DNA of 64,000 nucleotides from Streptomyces sp. 6-11-2 (GCF_006540305.1 NZ_BJOR01000001.1:2170001-2234000); one strand, 5' to 3'. Positions 9,557-18,190 are shown, counted from the stretch's first letter. Program-made: numbers and translations. The notes: a model not told the origin generated them from the sequence alone.

Positions 9557-9637
9557 CTCATATTCACGGAGCAGGTCCTCGATGCGGCGGTTGGCGACGT
9601 CCTGCCGTCCGTCGAGGAACTTCGTGTATCGGGGCAA
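9557..9637 (-). pseudogene. Tyrosine integrase C-terminal scrap
   Basis: The minus-strand peptide PRYTKFLDGRQDVANRRIED followed by LLREYE matches the end of Streptomyces phage/plasmid integrases, where the catalytic Tyr in SRYAKCLDG sits about 20 residues before the C-terminus. Nothing upstream on this strand continues the integrase, so only the tail survives. It fits the integrase scrap at 12.5 kb in orientation. Confidence 0.6.
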
Positions 9638-9643
9638 GAGCGC

Positions 9644-9674
9644 TTGACCTCAAGTTGGGTTCAGCTTCTACCTT
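9644..9674 (+). promoter_or_regulatory. MerR-type promoter of the glyoxalase-like gene
   Basis: TTGACC (-35) and TACCTT (-10) are separated by 19 bp, the stretched spacing typical of MerR-family controlled promoters. The spacer starts TCAAGTT, like the left half of SoxR/MerR operators; the right half is imperfect. No MerR gene is present in the window. Confidence 0.45.
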
Positions 9675-9717
9675 CGTGGTCACTGATAGCCGTCGGCCAA
9701 CCGAGGAGGCGGTTTCC

Positions 9718-10171
9718 ATGGCCACGACCGCCGTTCCCGAGCACTACCGCAACGCCGTGATCGCGCACGTGATGGTCGACGGTGCCGCCAAAGCGATCGA
9801 CTTCTACACCAAGGCGTTCGGAGCCGAGGAAATGTTCCATCTCGGTGGCCCGGGCGAGCGCATCCTGCATGCAGAGATCAGCATTCACGGGTCCACCATC
9901 ATGCTGGGCGATGCCGAAGGCCCTACCTTCGCCGCACCAACCACCCTTGGCGGTACGACCGTGGGGCTACACGTCTTCGTTGATGACGTCGACGTACTTG
10001 CCGAGCAGCGCGGCCGGCGCGGAACTTCTGCAGCCACCGACCGACCAGTTTCACGGCGACCGCACAGCTATCCTGCGGGATCCCTACGGACACGTCTGGG
10101 TCTTCCTCACGCACGTTGAGGACGTGGCCCCGGACGAAATCGCTCGTCGGGCCCAGGCGCTCATTCGCTGA
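9718..10171 (+). pseudogene. VOC (glyoxalase/PhnB-like) protein, frameshifted
   Basis: ATG at 9718 follows CGAGGAGG. The frame reads MATTAVPEHYRNAVIAHVMV then DGAAKAIDFYTKAFGAEEMF, a PhnB-type VOC fold, until about 10005. The match then continues in another frame as AAGAELLQPPTDQFHGDR and DPYGHVWVFLTHVEDV to the stop at 10171. Compared with the expected EQAVAAGAEL, the sequence around 10005-10020 appears to have lost 5 bases (or another length giving the same shift). Either a broken gene or an assembly error. Such proteins bind metal and act in resistance or small-molecule metabolism. Confidence 0.8.
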
Positions 10172-10590
10172 ACGTTGAGCCATCGGACAGAATCTGGGCG
10201 TCCGATACCACGCCACCGCAGGTCAACCTGACAACGACGTCCAGAACGACGTCCAGAAGGTGCCGCCCGAAGCGGCCGTATGTCGGGGGCTGTGGAGGAG
10301 GCGTGGACGGGGTCTTGGGACATTCCCGCAGGTGACACCCCGACACCCCACGAGTGCGGCGACCTTGAACCCCGATCCCTTGCGGGCCAAGCCTGATCGC
10401 CATGGCCGCACCTGGCGCGCCGTCTTCTGCCCCGCCCCACGCTGATACCGGGACGGGGCGGCCGTGGGTCCCGACACACCGCGCGGGCGGGCCCAGAGGC
10501 TCCGGAGACGCGGGACCGGCCTCCCCAAATCAGCGGGGCAGGCGGTCCCATACGCACGCCACCAGTTGGAGCACCGACCTGAGACGTTGA
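10172..10590 (+). other. Gene-free stretch with attachment-flank copy B
   Basis: At 10233-10256 a 12-mer (AACGACGTCCAG) is doubled. At 10249-10336 follows a copy of the tRNA-Arg downstream flank (GCCCGAAGCGGCCGTATGTC, TGTGGAGGAGGCGTGG, CGCAGGTGAC) without the tRNA part. Nothing coding is supported in the remainder. Confidence 0.55.
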
Positions 10591-11097
10591 CTACCGGTAG
10601 AAGACGGCCACGCCGCCGTGATGCGAGCAGGCCCCCTGATGGTGAGCGGCGTACGAGTACGTACCGTCATTGCACAGCGCCGTAGCACCGCCGCCCGCGG
10701 AGCTGGAGCCACCCGACGAGCTGGACCCGCCGCTGGACGACGATCCGCCAGACGTCGAACTGCCGCCCGTTCCCGACCCCGCGGCAGCGGCGTGGGCGGT
10801 GACAGTCACCTTCACCTTGACCGTCTGCGTCACCGTCGGCGCGGGCTTCGGCTTCGCGGTCTCCGTCGCCGTGGCTGTCGCGGTGACCGTGGCCGTGGCC
10901 GTCGGCTGCACCTTGTCGTTGGCCACCGACTTCGTCGCGTTCGGGTTCTGGCCGTCGCCGCCGCTACCCACGCCGAGAATGAACGCGAGGCCCAGGGCGG
11001 GCAGTACGAATCGCTTGCGGGCCCACTTGGGTGCGGGACGGAAGGCCGGCGGTCTGGGCGGAGGCTGGAACGGCGGCTGGGGCTGGTAATAGCTCAT
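10591..11097 (-). CDS. Membrane-anchored protein with C-terminal DUF3761-like domain
   Basis: 168 residues. Order: Pro/Gln-rich cytoplasmic N-terminus (about 1-25), one membrane segment (FVLPALGLAFILGVGSG, about 30-46), a Thr/Ala/Lys-rich stalk, a Ser/Gly repeat region (SSSSGG units) and a compact C-terminal domain LCNDGTYSYAAHHQGACSHH with GGVAVFYR. That CNDG...CSHHGG pattern is the DUF3761 signature; two Cys may form a disulfide outside the cell. ATG at 11097 is preceded by GGGGG. Function unknown. Confidence 0.8.
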   Translation of the reverse strand: MSYYQPQPPFQPPPRPPAFRPAPKWARKRFVLPALGLAFILGVGSGGDGQNPNATKSVANDKVQPTATATVTATATATETAKPKPAPTVTQTVKVKVTVTAHAAAAGSGTGGSSTSGGSSSSGGSSSSGGSSSAGGGATALCNDGTYSYAAHHQGACSHHGGVAVFYR

Positions 11098-11404
11098 GGG
11101 ATCCCCCCGTTTGAGTACGTAAGGGGTGAACCTATCCACGCCGACGCGCTAGATGTGAGGGATTAGTAAAGAAGGTGACAGGGTTGTGACATTGCAACTC
11201 TCAACTACCCCCGCAGACCACCACCCCCGCACGCCCGAGCCACCGCCCCGCCACTCGATCAACTCCGGCCGGCAGCAACCGGGGAAGTGGCCAGGAGAGG
11301 TGACGCACGCAAGACGAGCGTTCATCCACCGTGGGATCTGGTATACGGGAGGCCTAGCGTCACATGCGGCGCGCGAGGAGCCTGACCGGCGATCAACGAG
11401 GCCC
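11098..11404. other. Gene-free stretch
   Basis: No supportable gene, RNA or repeat. The DUF3761-like gene presumably takes its promoter from the left end of this interval. Confidence 0.4.
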
Positions 11405-11563
11405 CGCCGTGATCCGGCTCGTCGGCGTGGTCCTGGCCGCGCAGACGGCGAGTGGACCGAGGCCCGCCGCTACATGGGCCGTGAACTCCTCGCCAAGGCC
11501 CGCCCCCACCCGATCGAGTCAGAAACCGACGAGACCGACCTGCTCACCGGACTCACCGCATAG
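11405..11563 (+). pseudogene. IS256/Mutator-type transposase C-terminal remnant
   Basis: One frame reads AVIRLVGVVLAAQ; one base later a second frame reads DGEWTEARRYMGRELLAKAR and ends ESETDETDLLTGLTA with a stop at 11563. Joined, this is the C-terminus of Streptomyces IS256-family transposases (RLVGAVLAEQ..EWTE.RRY.GLE.LAK). The rest of the transposase and both IS ends are missing. Broken by at least one frameshift. Confidence 0.65.
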
Positions 11564-11687
11564 CCGCAGGGACGAGATCACCGAGTGGCCATCGATACAC
11601 CACTCCAGCGGACGTGACCCGGCCCGCTCGCTCAGCCTCTCCGGACACCGCGGCGTCATGTCACACCCTGCTGCTTGGATCATCGGC

Positions 11688-12437
11688 ATGACGGACTGGT
11701 CCCGGCTCCACCACGCTTACGGCACGGCAGAAGACATTCCGAGCCTGCTCCACAGAGCCGGCTCGAACCCGCAGGACTCCAGCTGGGATGAACTCTGGTC
11801 CCGGTTGTGCCACCAGGGCACTGTCTACTCGGCAAGCTACGCGGTCTTGCCCGCTCTGACCGAGATGGCGCGTCGGTGGGCACCGCCGGACCGGCAGGCG
11901 CCGCTCTGCCTGGCCGGCTCCATCATGGCGAGCACGGATCAGCCATACCGCGATGAAGATCCCCAAGTCACCTACGCCTCCGAAGTATCCGAGCTGGCGC
12001 AACTGACCGAGGACGCCCTCCGGCACCCCGGGCTCGCCGACGACCCCACGAGTTACGTCTACTTGCTGTCCACGCTTCTCAGCTTCCAAGGCGTGGAAGT
12101 CTGGAGCGAACAGCTCGACGGGCTGAACGACGAGGAATATGAAGTGCCCTGCCCCGCGTGCGGTTCGGAGAACTTCGTCGCCTTCGGAGAGCACGGCTTC
12201 TTTTCGACCACAAACAGCATGTACATGAGATCCAGTGAGGCGAGGAAGGTACCGCTGCAGCCTCAGGCGCCCTCATCGTTGGAGGGACTGGCCCAAAGAC
12301 TCCACACCCGTGCACTCGCAGACGGCCATCCCGGCATCGCGCACAAACTGACCTACGTCTTCGGCACAGCGCAGTGTGCCGATTGCGACGAGGTCTTCAG
12401 CGTGGAGGAAGCCATCGTCACCCGATGGGGGTCGTGA
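11688..12437 (+). CDS. Hypothetical protein with a CxxC pair
   Basis: 249 residues from ATG 11688 (MTDWSRLHHAYG); an ATG at 11658 is possible. The N-terminal 120 residues are helix-rich and HEAT-like in look (AEDIPSLLHRAGS, SASYAVLPALTEMARRW). Towards the C-terminus, CPACGS and CADCDE form two Cys pairs that could hold zinc. No family recognised with confidence. It lies in the tRNA-Arg island next to transposase and integrase scraps. Confidence 0.7.
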   Translation: MTDWSRLHHAYGTAEDIPSLLHRAGSNPQDSSWDELWSRLCHQGTVYSASYAVLPALTEMARRWAPPDRQAPLCLAGSIMASTDQPYRDEDPQVTYASEVSELAQLTEDALRHPGLADDPTSYVYLLSTLLSFQGVEVWSEQLDGLNDEEYEVPCPACGSENFVAFGEHGFFSTTNSMYMRSSEARKVPLQPQAPSSLEGLAQRLHTRALADGHPGIAHKLTYVFGTAQCADCDEVFSVEEAIVTRWGS

Positions 12438-12499
12438 GACCGGGCATCCCAGTCGTGCCTGTGAACCGGACGTCCGGGTCGGCCGGGAGAAGCAGCGAG

Positions 12500-12682
12500 G
12501 CCCCGGGCAGGACGCCAGCTCGGGTCGACTCCGGAGTTGAGCCAGGTCGACAGCGCCGAGTGCCGGAGATCGTGCGGACGGGCGGTGGGCGGCGAGGCAA
12601 CCGCGGTCGGCGGGAGCGCCGGCGCCCGGGCCTCCAGCCAGACGTGGGCGATCGACGCCGAGCTGCGGCGGAGCCCGTCCAC
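12500..12682 (-). pseudogene. Tyrosine integrase fragment (DLRHS box)
   Basis: On the minus strand ARPHDLRHSALSTWLNSGVD preserves the conserved box II (HDLRHS) of Streptomyces integrases. The following part of the catalytic domain, which should contain the AG-SVEVLL segment, is scrambled. No intact reading frame covers a full integrase. The interval 12438-12811 holds nothing else that can be supported. Confidence 0.6.
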
Positions 12683-12811
12683 GGCCGGCAGGGCGATACA
12701 CCGCAGCCGGCATTCGGAAGCCGCAAGTGCCGCCGTCCCCGTCGTCCCCGCCGTCCCGGGGCGAGGCCCGGCGGTCCGCGGCAGGCGCCCGCACCTCGGG
12801 GAGGGGAGCTT

Positions 12812-14194
12812 TCAGCCCTCCTTGGCGAGGGCAGGGACGAAGCGGGCCGCGTCGATCGTGCCGACGCCGGTCGCCATGTCGTAGCCCTTCACCGCGGTGT
12901 GGCCGGTGACTCCCGCGTAGCTGTTGTTCGTGCCGTCCTTCACATCCACGATCCCGGTGGACGGGTTCCGCGAGGACCGCGCGAACAGCGAGTACAGCGC
13001 CTGGTGGATGTCACCCAGCCGGTGCCCGGCGACCTGGTCGGCCAGGGCCACGATGCCCGCAAAGAGCGGGCTGGCCTCGCTGGTGCCGACGTAGACATCC
13101 CAGCCGACCCGCTTCGGGTCGTAGCTGGAGTACACCCATGCGCCGCCGTTCAGCGCGGCGGACATCGAAACGTCGGGGGTGCCGCGGCGGTCGCCGACCA
13201 CCTGCTCGACCCCGTTCTGGTACGAGGGACGGGCGAAGACATGGGACAGGCCGCCGCCGCTCGCGCCGTCGTCGTTGTAGACACTGTCCGGCGCGATGCG
13301 GTCGCCCTTGGCGTCCAAGTGCAACTGGGTGCCGCCGACCGAGACGGCCAGTGGGTCGGAGGACGGCCAGGCGTTGACCCTGTACGGGTAGTTGGCCTTG
13401 CCGCTCGCGGTGGTGTTGGTGGCTCCGCCGTCGCCGGAGGCGGCGAGGACGGTCACACCGTGCCTGGCCGCGTCCTTGAAGGCATACCGCAGGTTCTGAA
13501 TGCTGGAGAAGTCACCACTGCGGAAGCCGGGGAAGGTGTTCTCCGTCGCGCCGAAACTCTGGCTGATCACATCGCCCACGCCGCGGTCGACGAGCCACTT
13601 CTCGGCGTCCATCATCTCTCGCAGGCCGGTGGTGCCGTCCCCGTTCTGGTTGGCCCCGGACTCCACCAGGACGATGTGCGCGTCCGGGGCGACGGCATGC
13701 GCCATCTCCACGTCGAGGGTGGTCTCCCCGGCCCAGTCGATGTGGGCGGGGTTGGCGGGGTCGAAGGTCGGAACGGTACCCCACTTGACCACGTCGACGT
13801 GGGTGCTCTTCATACCGAACCGGGCACTGTAGACGTCCAGGTCATGCTGGATGGTCGGCGAGCCGAATGCATCCACGATCACGATCGTGCGCCCCTTGCC
13901 GGTGACTCCCGCCCGGTACAGCGGGTTCAGGTTGTACGCCTGCCGGTACTGGGTCGGGGTGTAACAGGAGATCCGCCACTTCGCCTGGCACTGCTCGGTG
14001 GTCAGCAGGCTGCGGGCGGTGTTCTCCGATTGCTGCCCGGCTACCGCCGGGCGGGCTTTGACTCCTTGCACCGAATGCACGGGTGCGGCGACCGAAGAAC
14101 CTGACAAAACGGGTGACATTAGTGCGATATTGGCGAGGGCGGTGACCCCGGCCGCCGCGACCACAACGCGGCGCCGCGCACGAACTCTGCGCAT
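12812..14194 (-). CDS. Secreted sedolisin-type (S53) serine-carboxyl protease
   Basis: 460 residues from ATG 14194, which follows AAGGGGAT. A signal peptide (twin-Arg-like basic start MRRVRARRR then a hydrophobic segment, probable cut after VAAPVHS near residue 40) indicates export. The catalytic set is present: E157 and D161 in WAGETTLDVEMAHAVAP, oxyanion Asp D255 in AASGDGGATN and nucleophile S372 in VGTSEASPLFAG. Family members are acid-tolerant endopeptidases or tripeptidyl peptidases. It is the only intact enzyme in the tRNA-Arg island. No long propeptide is seen, unlike many kumamolisins. Confidence 0.9.
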   Translation of the reverse strand: MRRVRARRRVVVAAAGVTALANIALMSPVLSGSSVAAPVHSVQGVKARPAVAGQQSENTARSLLTTEQCQAKWRISCYTPTQYRQAYNLNPLYRAGVTGKGRTIVIVDAFGSPTIQHDLDVYSARFGMKSTHVDVVKWGTVPTFDPANPAHIDWAGETTLDVEMAHAVAPDAHIVLVESGANQNGDGTTGLREMMDAEKWLVDRGVGDVISQSFGATENTFPGFRSGDFSSIQNLRYAFKDAARHGVTVLAASGDGGATNTTASGKANYPYRVNAWPSSDPLAVSVGGTQLHLDAKGDRIAPDSVYNDDGASGGGLSHVFARPSYQNGVEQVVGDRRGTPDVSMSAALNGGAWVYSSYDPKRVGWDVYVGTSEASPLFAGIVALADQVAGHRLGDIHQALYSLFARSSRNPSTGIVDVKDGTNNSYAGVTGHTAVKGYDMATGVGTIDAARFVPALAKEG

Positions 14195-14697
14195 GATCCC
14201 CTTACACGGTGAGGCCCCCACTCGACAGTTGCCACAATCCCACCCCGAGGCCATTCGCAGAGCAAGCACTTACCCCTGTGCGACTTCTCACTGATGTGCT
14301 ACTTGTCACTGTTGTCCGATTCAGGAACGTGCGGCCCTATCGAGCGCGCAAAGTACGACCCGGGTGGCAGCAGTGTGATCGACGCCATCACTTCGGAGCC
14401 GTGTGCGCAGGTTCGGATCCCGTCGAGGGCACCTCGAAGGAGGTGCCGAGAGACCCCGTGATCAGCGGAGACGCCGAGTGCGGGGCCTTCGTGCATGTGA
14501 GGACGTATGCCGTTCGAAGCCGCCGCACGTCGGGGCTGTGGGCGGATCTTGGAGTGTCGCCGCAGGTGAGGTCCAGGGCGTGGCCGGGGTCCGTGCCGGT
14601 GCCGGGTGGCGCCGTTCGGTCGGTCGGCACGTCATGGGGCGGACGTCTCAGCCTTGGGACATTGTGATGCGCCCTGGGTGGGCTGTACGTTCCCCGC
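14195..14697 (+). other. Attachment-site copy C (tRNA-Arg 3' end repeat) and flank
   Basis: 14392-14433 repeats the tRNA-Arg from the anticodon loop to the 3' end with about six changes (GGAGCCGTGTGCGCAGGTTC is exact). It is followed to 14570 by a decayed copy of the sequence downstream of the tRNA, including the hairpin near 14450-14490 and CGCAGGTGAG. This is the pattern left by integration into a tRNA gene. No gene is supported in the interval. Confidence 0.65.
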
Positions 14698-16281
14698 ATG
14701 ATCAGAATTGCAGTGATCGCATTCATTGGAGCTCTCGCCATTTCCTTCGGCGTCACGGCCTTGGCCGTGTCGCCTTGGTGGTGGCTGGTCGCCGTGTTGT
14801 GTGCGGGGATAGCCGGGGTCGGTTCTTATGATTTGCTCCAAAAGCGCCATTCTGTCTTGCGCAACTACCCGGTGCTGGGGCACATCCGCTTCATGCTGGA
14901 ATCGATCCGGCCGGAGTTGCAGCAGTATTTCATTGAGCGCAATTTCGATGGCCGTCCCTACGACAGGGATGTGCGCAGCCTTGTCTACCAGCGCGCCAAG
15001 GGGACCGAAGCGGAGATCGCTTTCGGCACCGAGCGGAACGTCTACGCCGAAGGCTACGAATACTTCGAATCTTCGATGAGGCCGCGCCCGGTGCCGGCGG
15101 AGCAGCCCCGGGTCCGCATCGGCGGTCCGGACTGCACCAAGCCCTACGACATGGCGTTGCTCAACGTCTCGGCCATGAGCTTCGGTTCGCTGTCCGCCAA
15201 CGCCGTCCTCGCCCTGAACCGGGGGGCCGCCCTCGGAGGCTTCGCTCACGACACCGGCGAGGGCGGCATGTCGGAGTACCATCAGCGCCACGGTGGTGAC
15301 CTGGTGTGGGAAATCGGCACCGGATACTTCGGTTGCCGCACCGCGGACGGCGGTTTCGATCGCGCGCGGTTCGCCGAGAAGGCCGCTCACGACAACGTGA
15401 AATGCGTGTCACTGAAGCTGTCTCAGGGGGCCAAGCCCGGTATCGGAGGGGTGCTGCCCGGAGAGAAGGTCACCGCCGAGATAGCCCGGGTACGCGAGGT
15501 TCCCGAGGGAAAGACCGTCATCTCGCCCCCTTACCACCAGGTCTTCGACACGCCCCGGGAACTGATCCGGTTCATCGCCGAAATGCGCGAGCTGTCCGGT
15601 GGAAAGCCGGTCGGCTTCAAGTTGTGTGTGGGCTCCCGGCGGGAGTTCCTGGCGGTGTGCAAGGCCATGCTCGAAGAGGGCACCGCGCCGGACTTCATCA
15701 TCGTCGACGGAGCGGAGGGCGGCACCGGAGCCGCGCCGCTGGAGTTCGCCGACCACCTGGGCAGTCCGCTCACCGAGGGCCTGATCACCGTCCACAACGC
15801 CCTGGTCGGCGCCGGCCTGCGGGACCGGATCAAGATCGGCGCGAGCGGCAAGGTGGCCACCGGAGCCGACATCGTCAAGCGCATGCTGCAAGGCGCCGAC
15901 TTCACCAACGCGGCACGCGCCATGATGTTCGCGATCGGATGCATCCAGGCGCAGAGCTGCCACACCAACACCTGCCCCGCCGGTGTCGCCACACAGGACC
16001 CGCGCCGCGCACGCGCGTTGGATGTCGACGACAAGTCGGCCCGGGTCCACCGCTTCCAGTCCGCCACGGTGAACAGCGCACTGCAGATCATCGCCTCGCT
16101 GGGCGTGAGTGAACCCGCCGAACTGCGCCCGAACATGCTGCGTCGGCGCGTGGACCCGGTCACCGTCCGCTCCTACGCGGAGCTCTACGACTGGCTGACC
16201 CCTGGCCAGTTGCTGATCGAGCCGCCCGAGTCCTGGGCAGCTGACTGGAAGGCCGCTGATCCCGACCGTTTCGCTGTCTGA
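14698..16281 (+). CDS. FMN-binding glutamate synthase-like protein
   Basis: 527 residues. Two membrane helices at the N-terminus (about 3-24 and 28-45) followed by a GltB-type FMN barrel: NVSAMSFGSLSANAV, HDTGEGGMSEYH, FKLCVGSRREF, DGAEGGTGAAP, IKIGASGKVATGADI. The cluster motif CHTNTCPAGVATQDP (about 420-435) fits the 3Fe-4S cysteines of glutamate synthases. The glutaminase domain is absent, so it uses other donors; the substrate is unknown. ATG 14698 directly precedes the first membrane helix. Confidence 0.9.
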   Translation: MIRIAVIAFIGALAISFGVTALAVSPWWWLVAVLCAGIAGVGSYDLLQKRHSVLRNYPVLGHIRFMLESIRPELQQYFIERNFDGRPYDRDVRSLVYQRAKGTEAEIAFGTERNVYAEGYEYFESSMRPRPVPAEQPRVRIGGPDCTKPYDMALLNVSAMSFGSLSANAVLALNRGAALGGFAHDTGEGGMSEYHQRHGGDLVWEIGTGYFGCRTADGGFDRARFAEKAAHDNVKCVSLKLSQGAKPGIGGVLPGEKVTAEIARVREVPEGKTVISPPYHQVFDTPRELIRFIAEMRELSGGKPVGFKLCVGSRREFLAVCKAMLEEGTAPDFIIVDGAEGGTGAAPLEFADHLGSPLTEGLITVHNALVGAGLRDRIKIGASGKVATGADIVKRMLQGADFTNAARAMMFAIGCIQAQSCHTNTCPAGVATQDPRRARALDVDDKSARVHRFQSATVNSALQIIASLGVSEPAELRPNMLRRRVDPVTVRSYAELYDWLTPGQLLIEPPESWAADWKAADPDRFAV

Positions 16282-16284
16282 CGG

Positions 16285-16484
16285 GCCTGTAAGCGGATTG
16301 GGGGCTGCGCCCGGCTCAGCGGGTCGGGGCCGTCCCGCTGCTCCGCGGGACCTGTCCGAGCGGAGCGCTGTCGCCCAGAGGTTGTGTCCACAGAAGTGGG
16401 TGAGGGCCTTCTGGCTCGGTGTGGATTGCCACGTCCGCACCGGCGACCAGAAAGGCCCTCATGCCGCACCTCTGCCCGGGATCC
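16285..16484. other. Possible IS end remnant
   Basis: GAGGGCCTTCTGG (about 16404) is echoed in inverted form by CCAGAAAGGCCCTC (about 16447-16460), and the flanks GAGGTTGTG and GCCGCACCTC also mirror in part. It resembles inverted ends of an insertion sequence whose transposase has gone. No coding sequence is supported. Confidence 0.35.
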
Positions 16485-16513
16485 GGGGGCGCCTTCCCCT
16501 GTGAGGCGCCCCC
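16485..16513 (-). terminator. Terminator between convergent genes
   Basis: GGGGGCGCCT and AGGCGCCCCC make a perfect 10-bp stem with a 9-base loop. It stands 12 bp beyond the stop of the minus-strand membrane protein and could also stop transcripts from the plus strand. Confidence 0.65.
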
Positions 16514-16525
16514 GGCCGGGTGGCG

Positions 16526-17470
16526 CTACGGCAGCCGCTTCTCGTGGTACTTGTCCTTGTCGGAGTCGTAGACCAGCTTGTCGTCGGCGTCATAACCCTT
16601 GATGCGCGGGGCCATGGTGACCTGCTGGTTCAGGACGCCGGAGGCGACGAACCAGCCGTGGTCCAGGACGGCCTGGCTGGCGGCGCCGCCGTAGGAGACG
16701 GTCACCCGGGCCACCGACGGCTTGACGGTGCCGATGACACCCCACTGGAAGGGCAGCTTCCAGTTGCCACGGTCAAGGAACGACTGCTGGTAGAGCTTGC
16801 CTCCGTTGATGTCGGCCATCACGGGGCCGGCGCCCGGGACGTCGTCGGAGCCTACGCTGGCGTTGATGCCGCTTGCCTGGCCGTCCTTCACGTTGCAGAT
16901 CAGCCGGGCCTGCTTCGGTTGCTCCTTCACCGCGACGACGTACGTGCCGTCGCCCGGCGCGTTGGAGTCGCCGGTGCTGTTCATCGCCAGGATGATCCGG
17001 TAGTCCTCGGCCGCGCCCAGGTCCATGCGGGAGCCGGACGGGCCGGCTGTGCGCGACCGGTCGTCCGCGAGGCACTTCTTCAGCCCGTCGGCTGCCTGCT
17101 CGAAGGTGATCCCGTTGAGGAGCTGCCCCTCCGTGGCCGGACGCGCGGGCCCCGCCGGCGACGCGGACGGCGTCGGTTTCGCCGGCGTCCGCGGTGTGGT
17201 GCTGACCGGCGGGGTCGATGCCACCGTGTTCCCGCCCGCAGTCCCGTCGGTCAGCGCGTACGCGCCCACGGGCATCGCCGCCAGCGTCACCAGGGCCGCC
17301 CCGGCCGCCGCCACCCGGCGTCGCCGCTCCACCGTGCCCCGGCGGCGGATCGCCGGATACGGCACCGGAGCGGGCCGGATGGTGTTCGCGTCCTCGGCGA
17401 GCAGCTCGCGCAGTTGCTCCTCGAAGTCCCCGTCTGTTCCCATTCCCTGCCGCTTCTTCTCCTCGTTCAC
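16526..17470 (-). CDS. Membrane protein, probable anti-sigma partner of SigE-type factor
   Basis: 314 residues from GTG 17470 (ATG 17443 is an alternative). N-terminal cytoplasmic part FEEQLRELLAEDANTI and basic RRRGTVERRRR, one membrane helix (about 52-70), then a Pro/Thr linker and a large outside domain. The GTG overlaps the stop of the upstream sigma gene, so the pair is translationally coupled. This layout (short cytoplasmic head, single helix, exported domain) is that of the proteins that accompany SigE-family factors; a direct anti-sigma action is inferred, not shown. Confidence 0.75.
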   Translation of the reverse strand: MNEEKKRQGMGTDGDFEEQLRELLAEDANTIRPAPVPYPAIRRRGTVERRRRVAAAGAALVTLAAMPVGAYALTDGTAGGNTVASTPPVSTTPRTPAKPTPSASPAGPARPATEGQLLNGITFEQAADGLKKCLADDRSRTAGPSGSRMDLGAAEDYRIILAMNSTGDSNAPGDGTYVVAVKEQPKQARLICNVKDGQASGINASVGSDDVPGAGPVMADINGGKLYQQSFLDRGNWKLPFQWGVIGTVKPSVARVTVSYGGAASQAVLDHGWFVASGVLNQQVTMAPRIKGYDADDKLVYDSDKDKYHEKRLP

Positions 17471-18015
17471 TTGCCGGCTCCCTGCCCGGACGACACTCGG
17501 CTGCGGACAGGTTCGTCCACGACCTGAGCGAGCCCCGGATGCGTACGCAATTTCGCCAGCGCCTTGGACGCCTGGCTCTTGACCGTGCCGGGCGAGCAGC
17601 CGAGGATCTCGGCGACCTCGGCCTCGGGCAGGTCCTCCCAGTAGCGCATGACGATCACCGCCCGCTGCTTCGGCGGCAGTCCGGCCAGCGCCGCGAGCAG
17701 GGCGCTGCGCTCATCGGCCCACGAGACGGCGTCGTCCCGGCCGGCCGCCTCCGGCGGCGCCGCGGTGAGAGCCTCCTTGACCCGCCGCTTGCGGAAGCGG
17801 TCGCTGTTGCAGCTGACCAGTATCCGCCGGACGTACGCCTCCGGACGGTCGCTGCGCGAAACGCGCCGCCATGAGCGGTACGCCTTGGCCAGCGCCGTCT
17901 GCGTCAGGTCTTCGGCGTGGTGCACGTCGCCCGTGAGCAGATACGCGGTCCGTACGAGATGGGACCACCGCGCTCTCACGAATTCTTGGAACTCGGCCTC
18001 TTGTTTGGCCTGCAT
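17467..18015 (-). CDS. SigE-family RNA polymerase sigma factor
   Basis: 182 residues from ATG 18015 (an alternative start lies one codon upstream). Sigma region 2 (FVRARWSHLVRTAYLLTGD then HHAEDLTQTALAKAYRSW) and region 4 (LPPKQRAVIVMRYWEDLPEA then LGCSPGTVKSQASKAL) are complete; no region 1 or 3, so an ECF-type factor of the SigE group without a usual anti-sigma zinc motif. Directs RNA polymerase to a stress or envelope regulon. It overlaps its membrane partner downstream. Confidence 0.92.
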   Translation of the reverse strand: MQAKQEAEFQEFVRARWSHLVRTAYLLTGDVHHAEDLTQTALAKAYRSWRRVSRSDRPEAYVRRILVSCNSDRFRKRRVKEALTAAPPEAAGRDDAVSWADERSALLAALAGLPPKQRAVIVMRYWEDLPEAEVAEILGCSPGTVKSQASKALAKLRTHPGLAQVVDEPVRSRVSSGQGAGK

Positions 18016-18190
18016 CAAGCACCCTCCCTCGCCCTCCAGACCACAGTTTCGGCGGATTCGGTTGCCCGGGATCCGATGCCTTCTCGGTCACGTGGGCGGG
18101 GCCACTGACGAGCAGCGGCCAGGACCGAACTGTCAAGTGGTGGAGCCGTGTGATGATGCGCGAAGGGTGACCCGCCCTGGGTGGGGCCGG

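Noticed and set aside
12418..12794. Intact integrase gene near 12.6 kb
   Set aside because: Only the DLRHS box segment is recognisable; the catalytic tyrosine part is not in any frame there.
16305..16504. Short plus frame including the region behind the glutamate synthase-like gene
   Set aside because: Runs over an IS-end-like dyad and a terminator; no evidence of coding.
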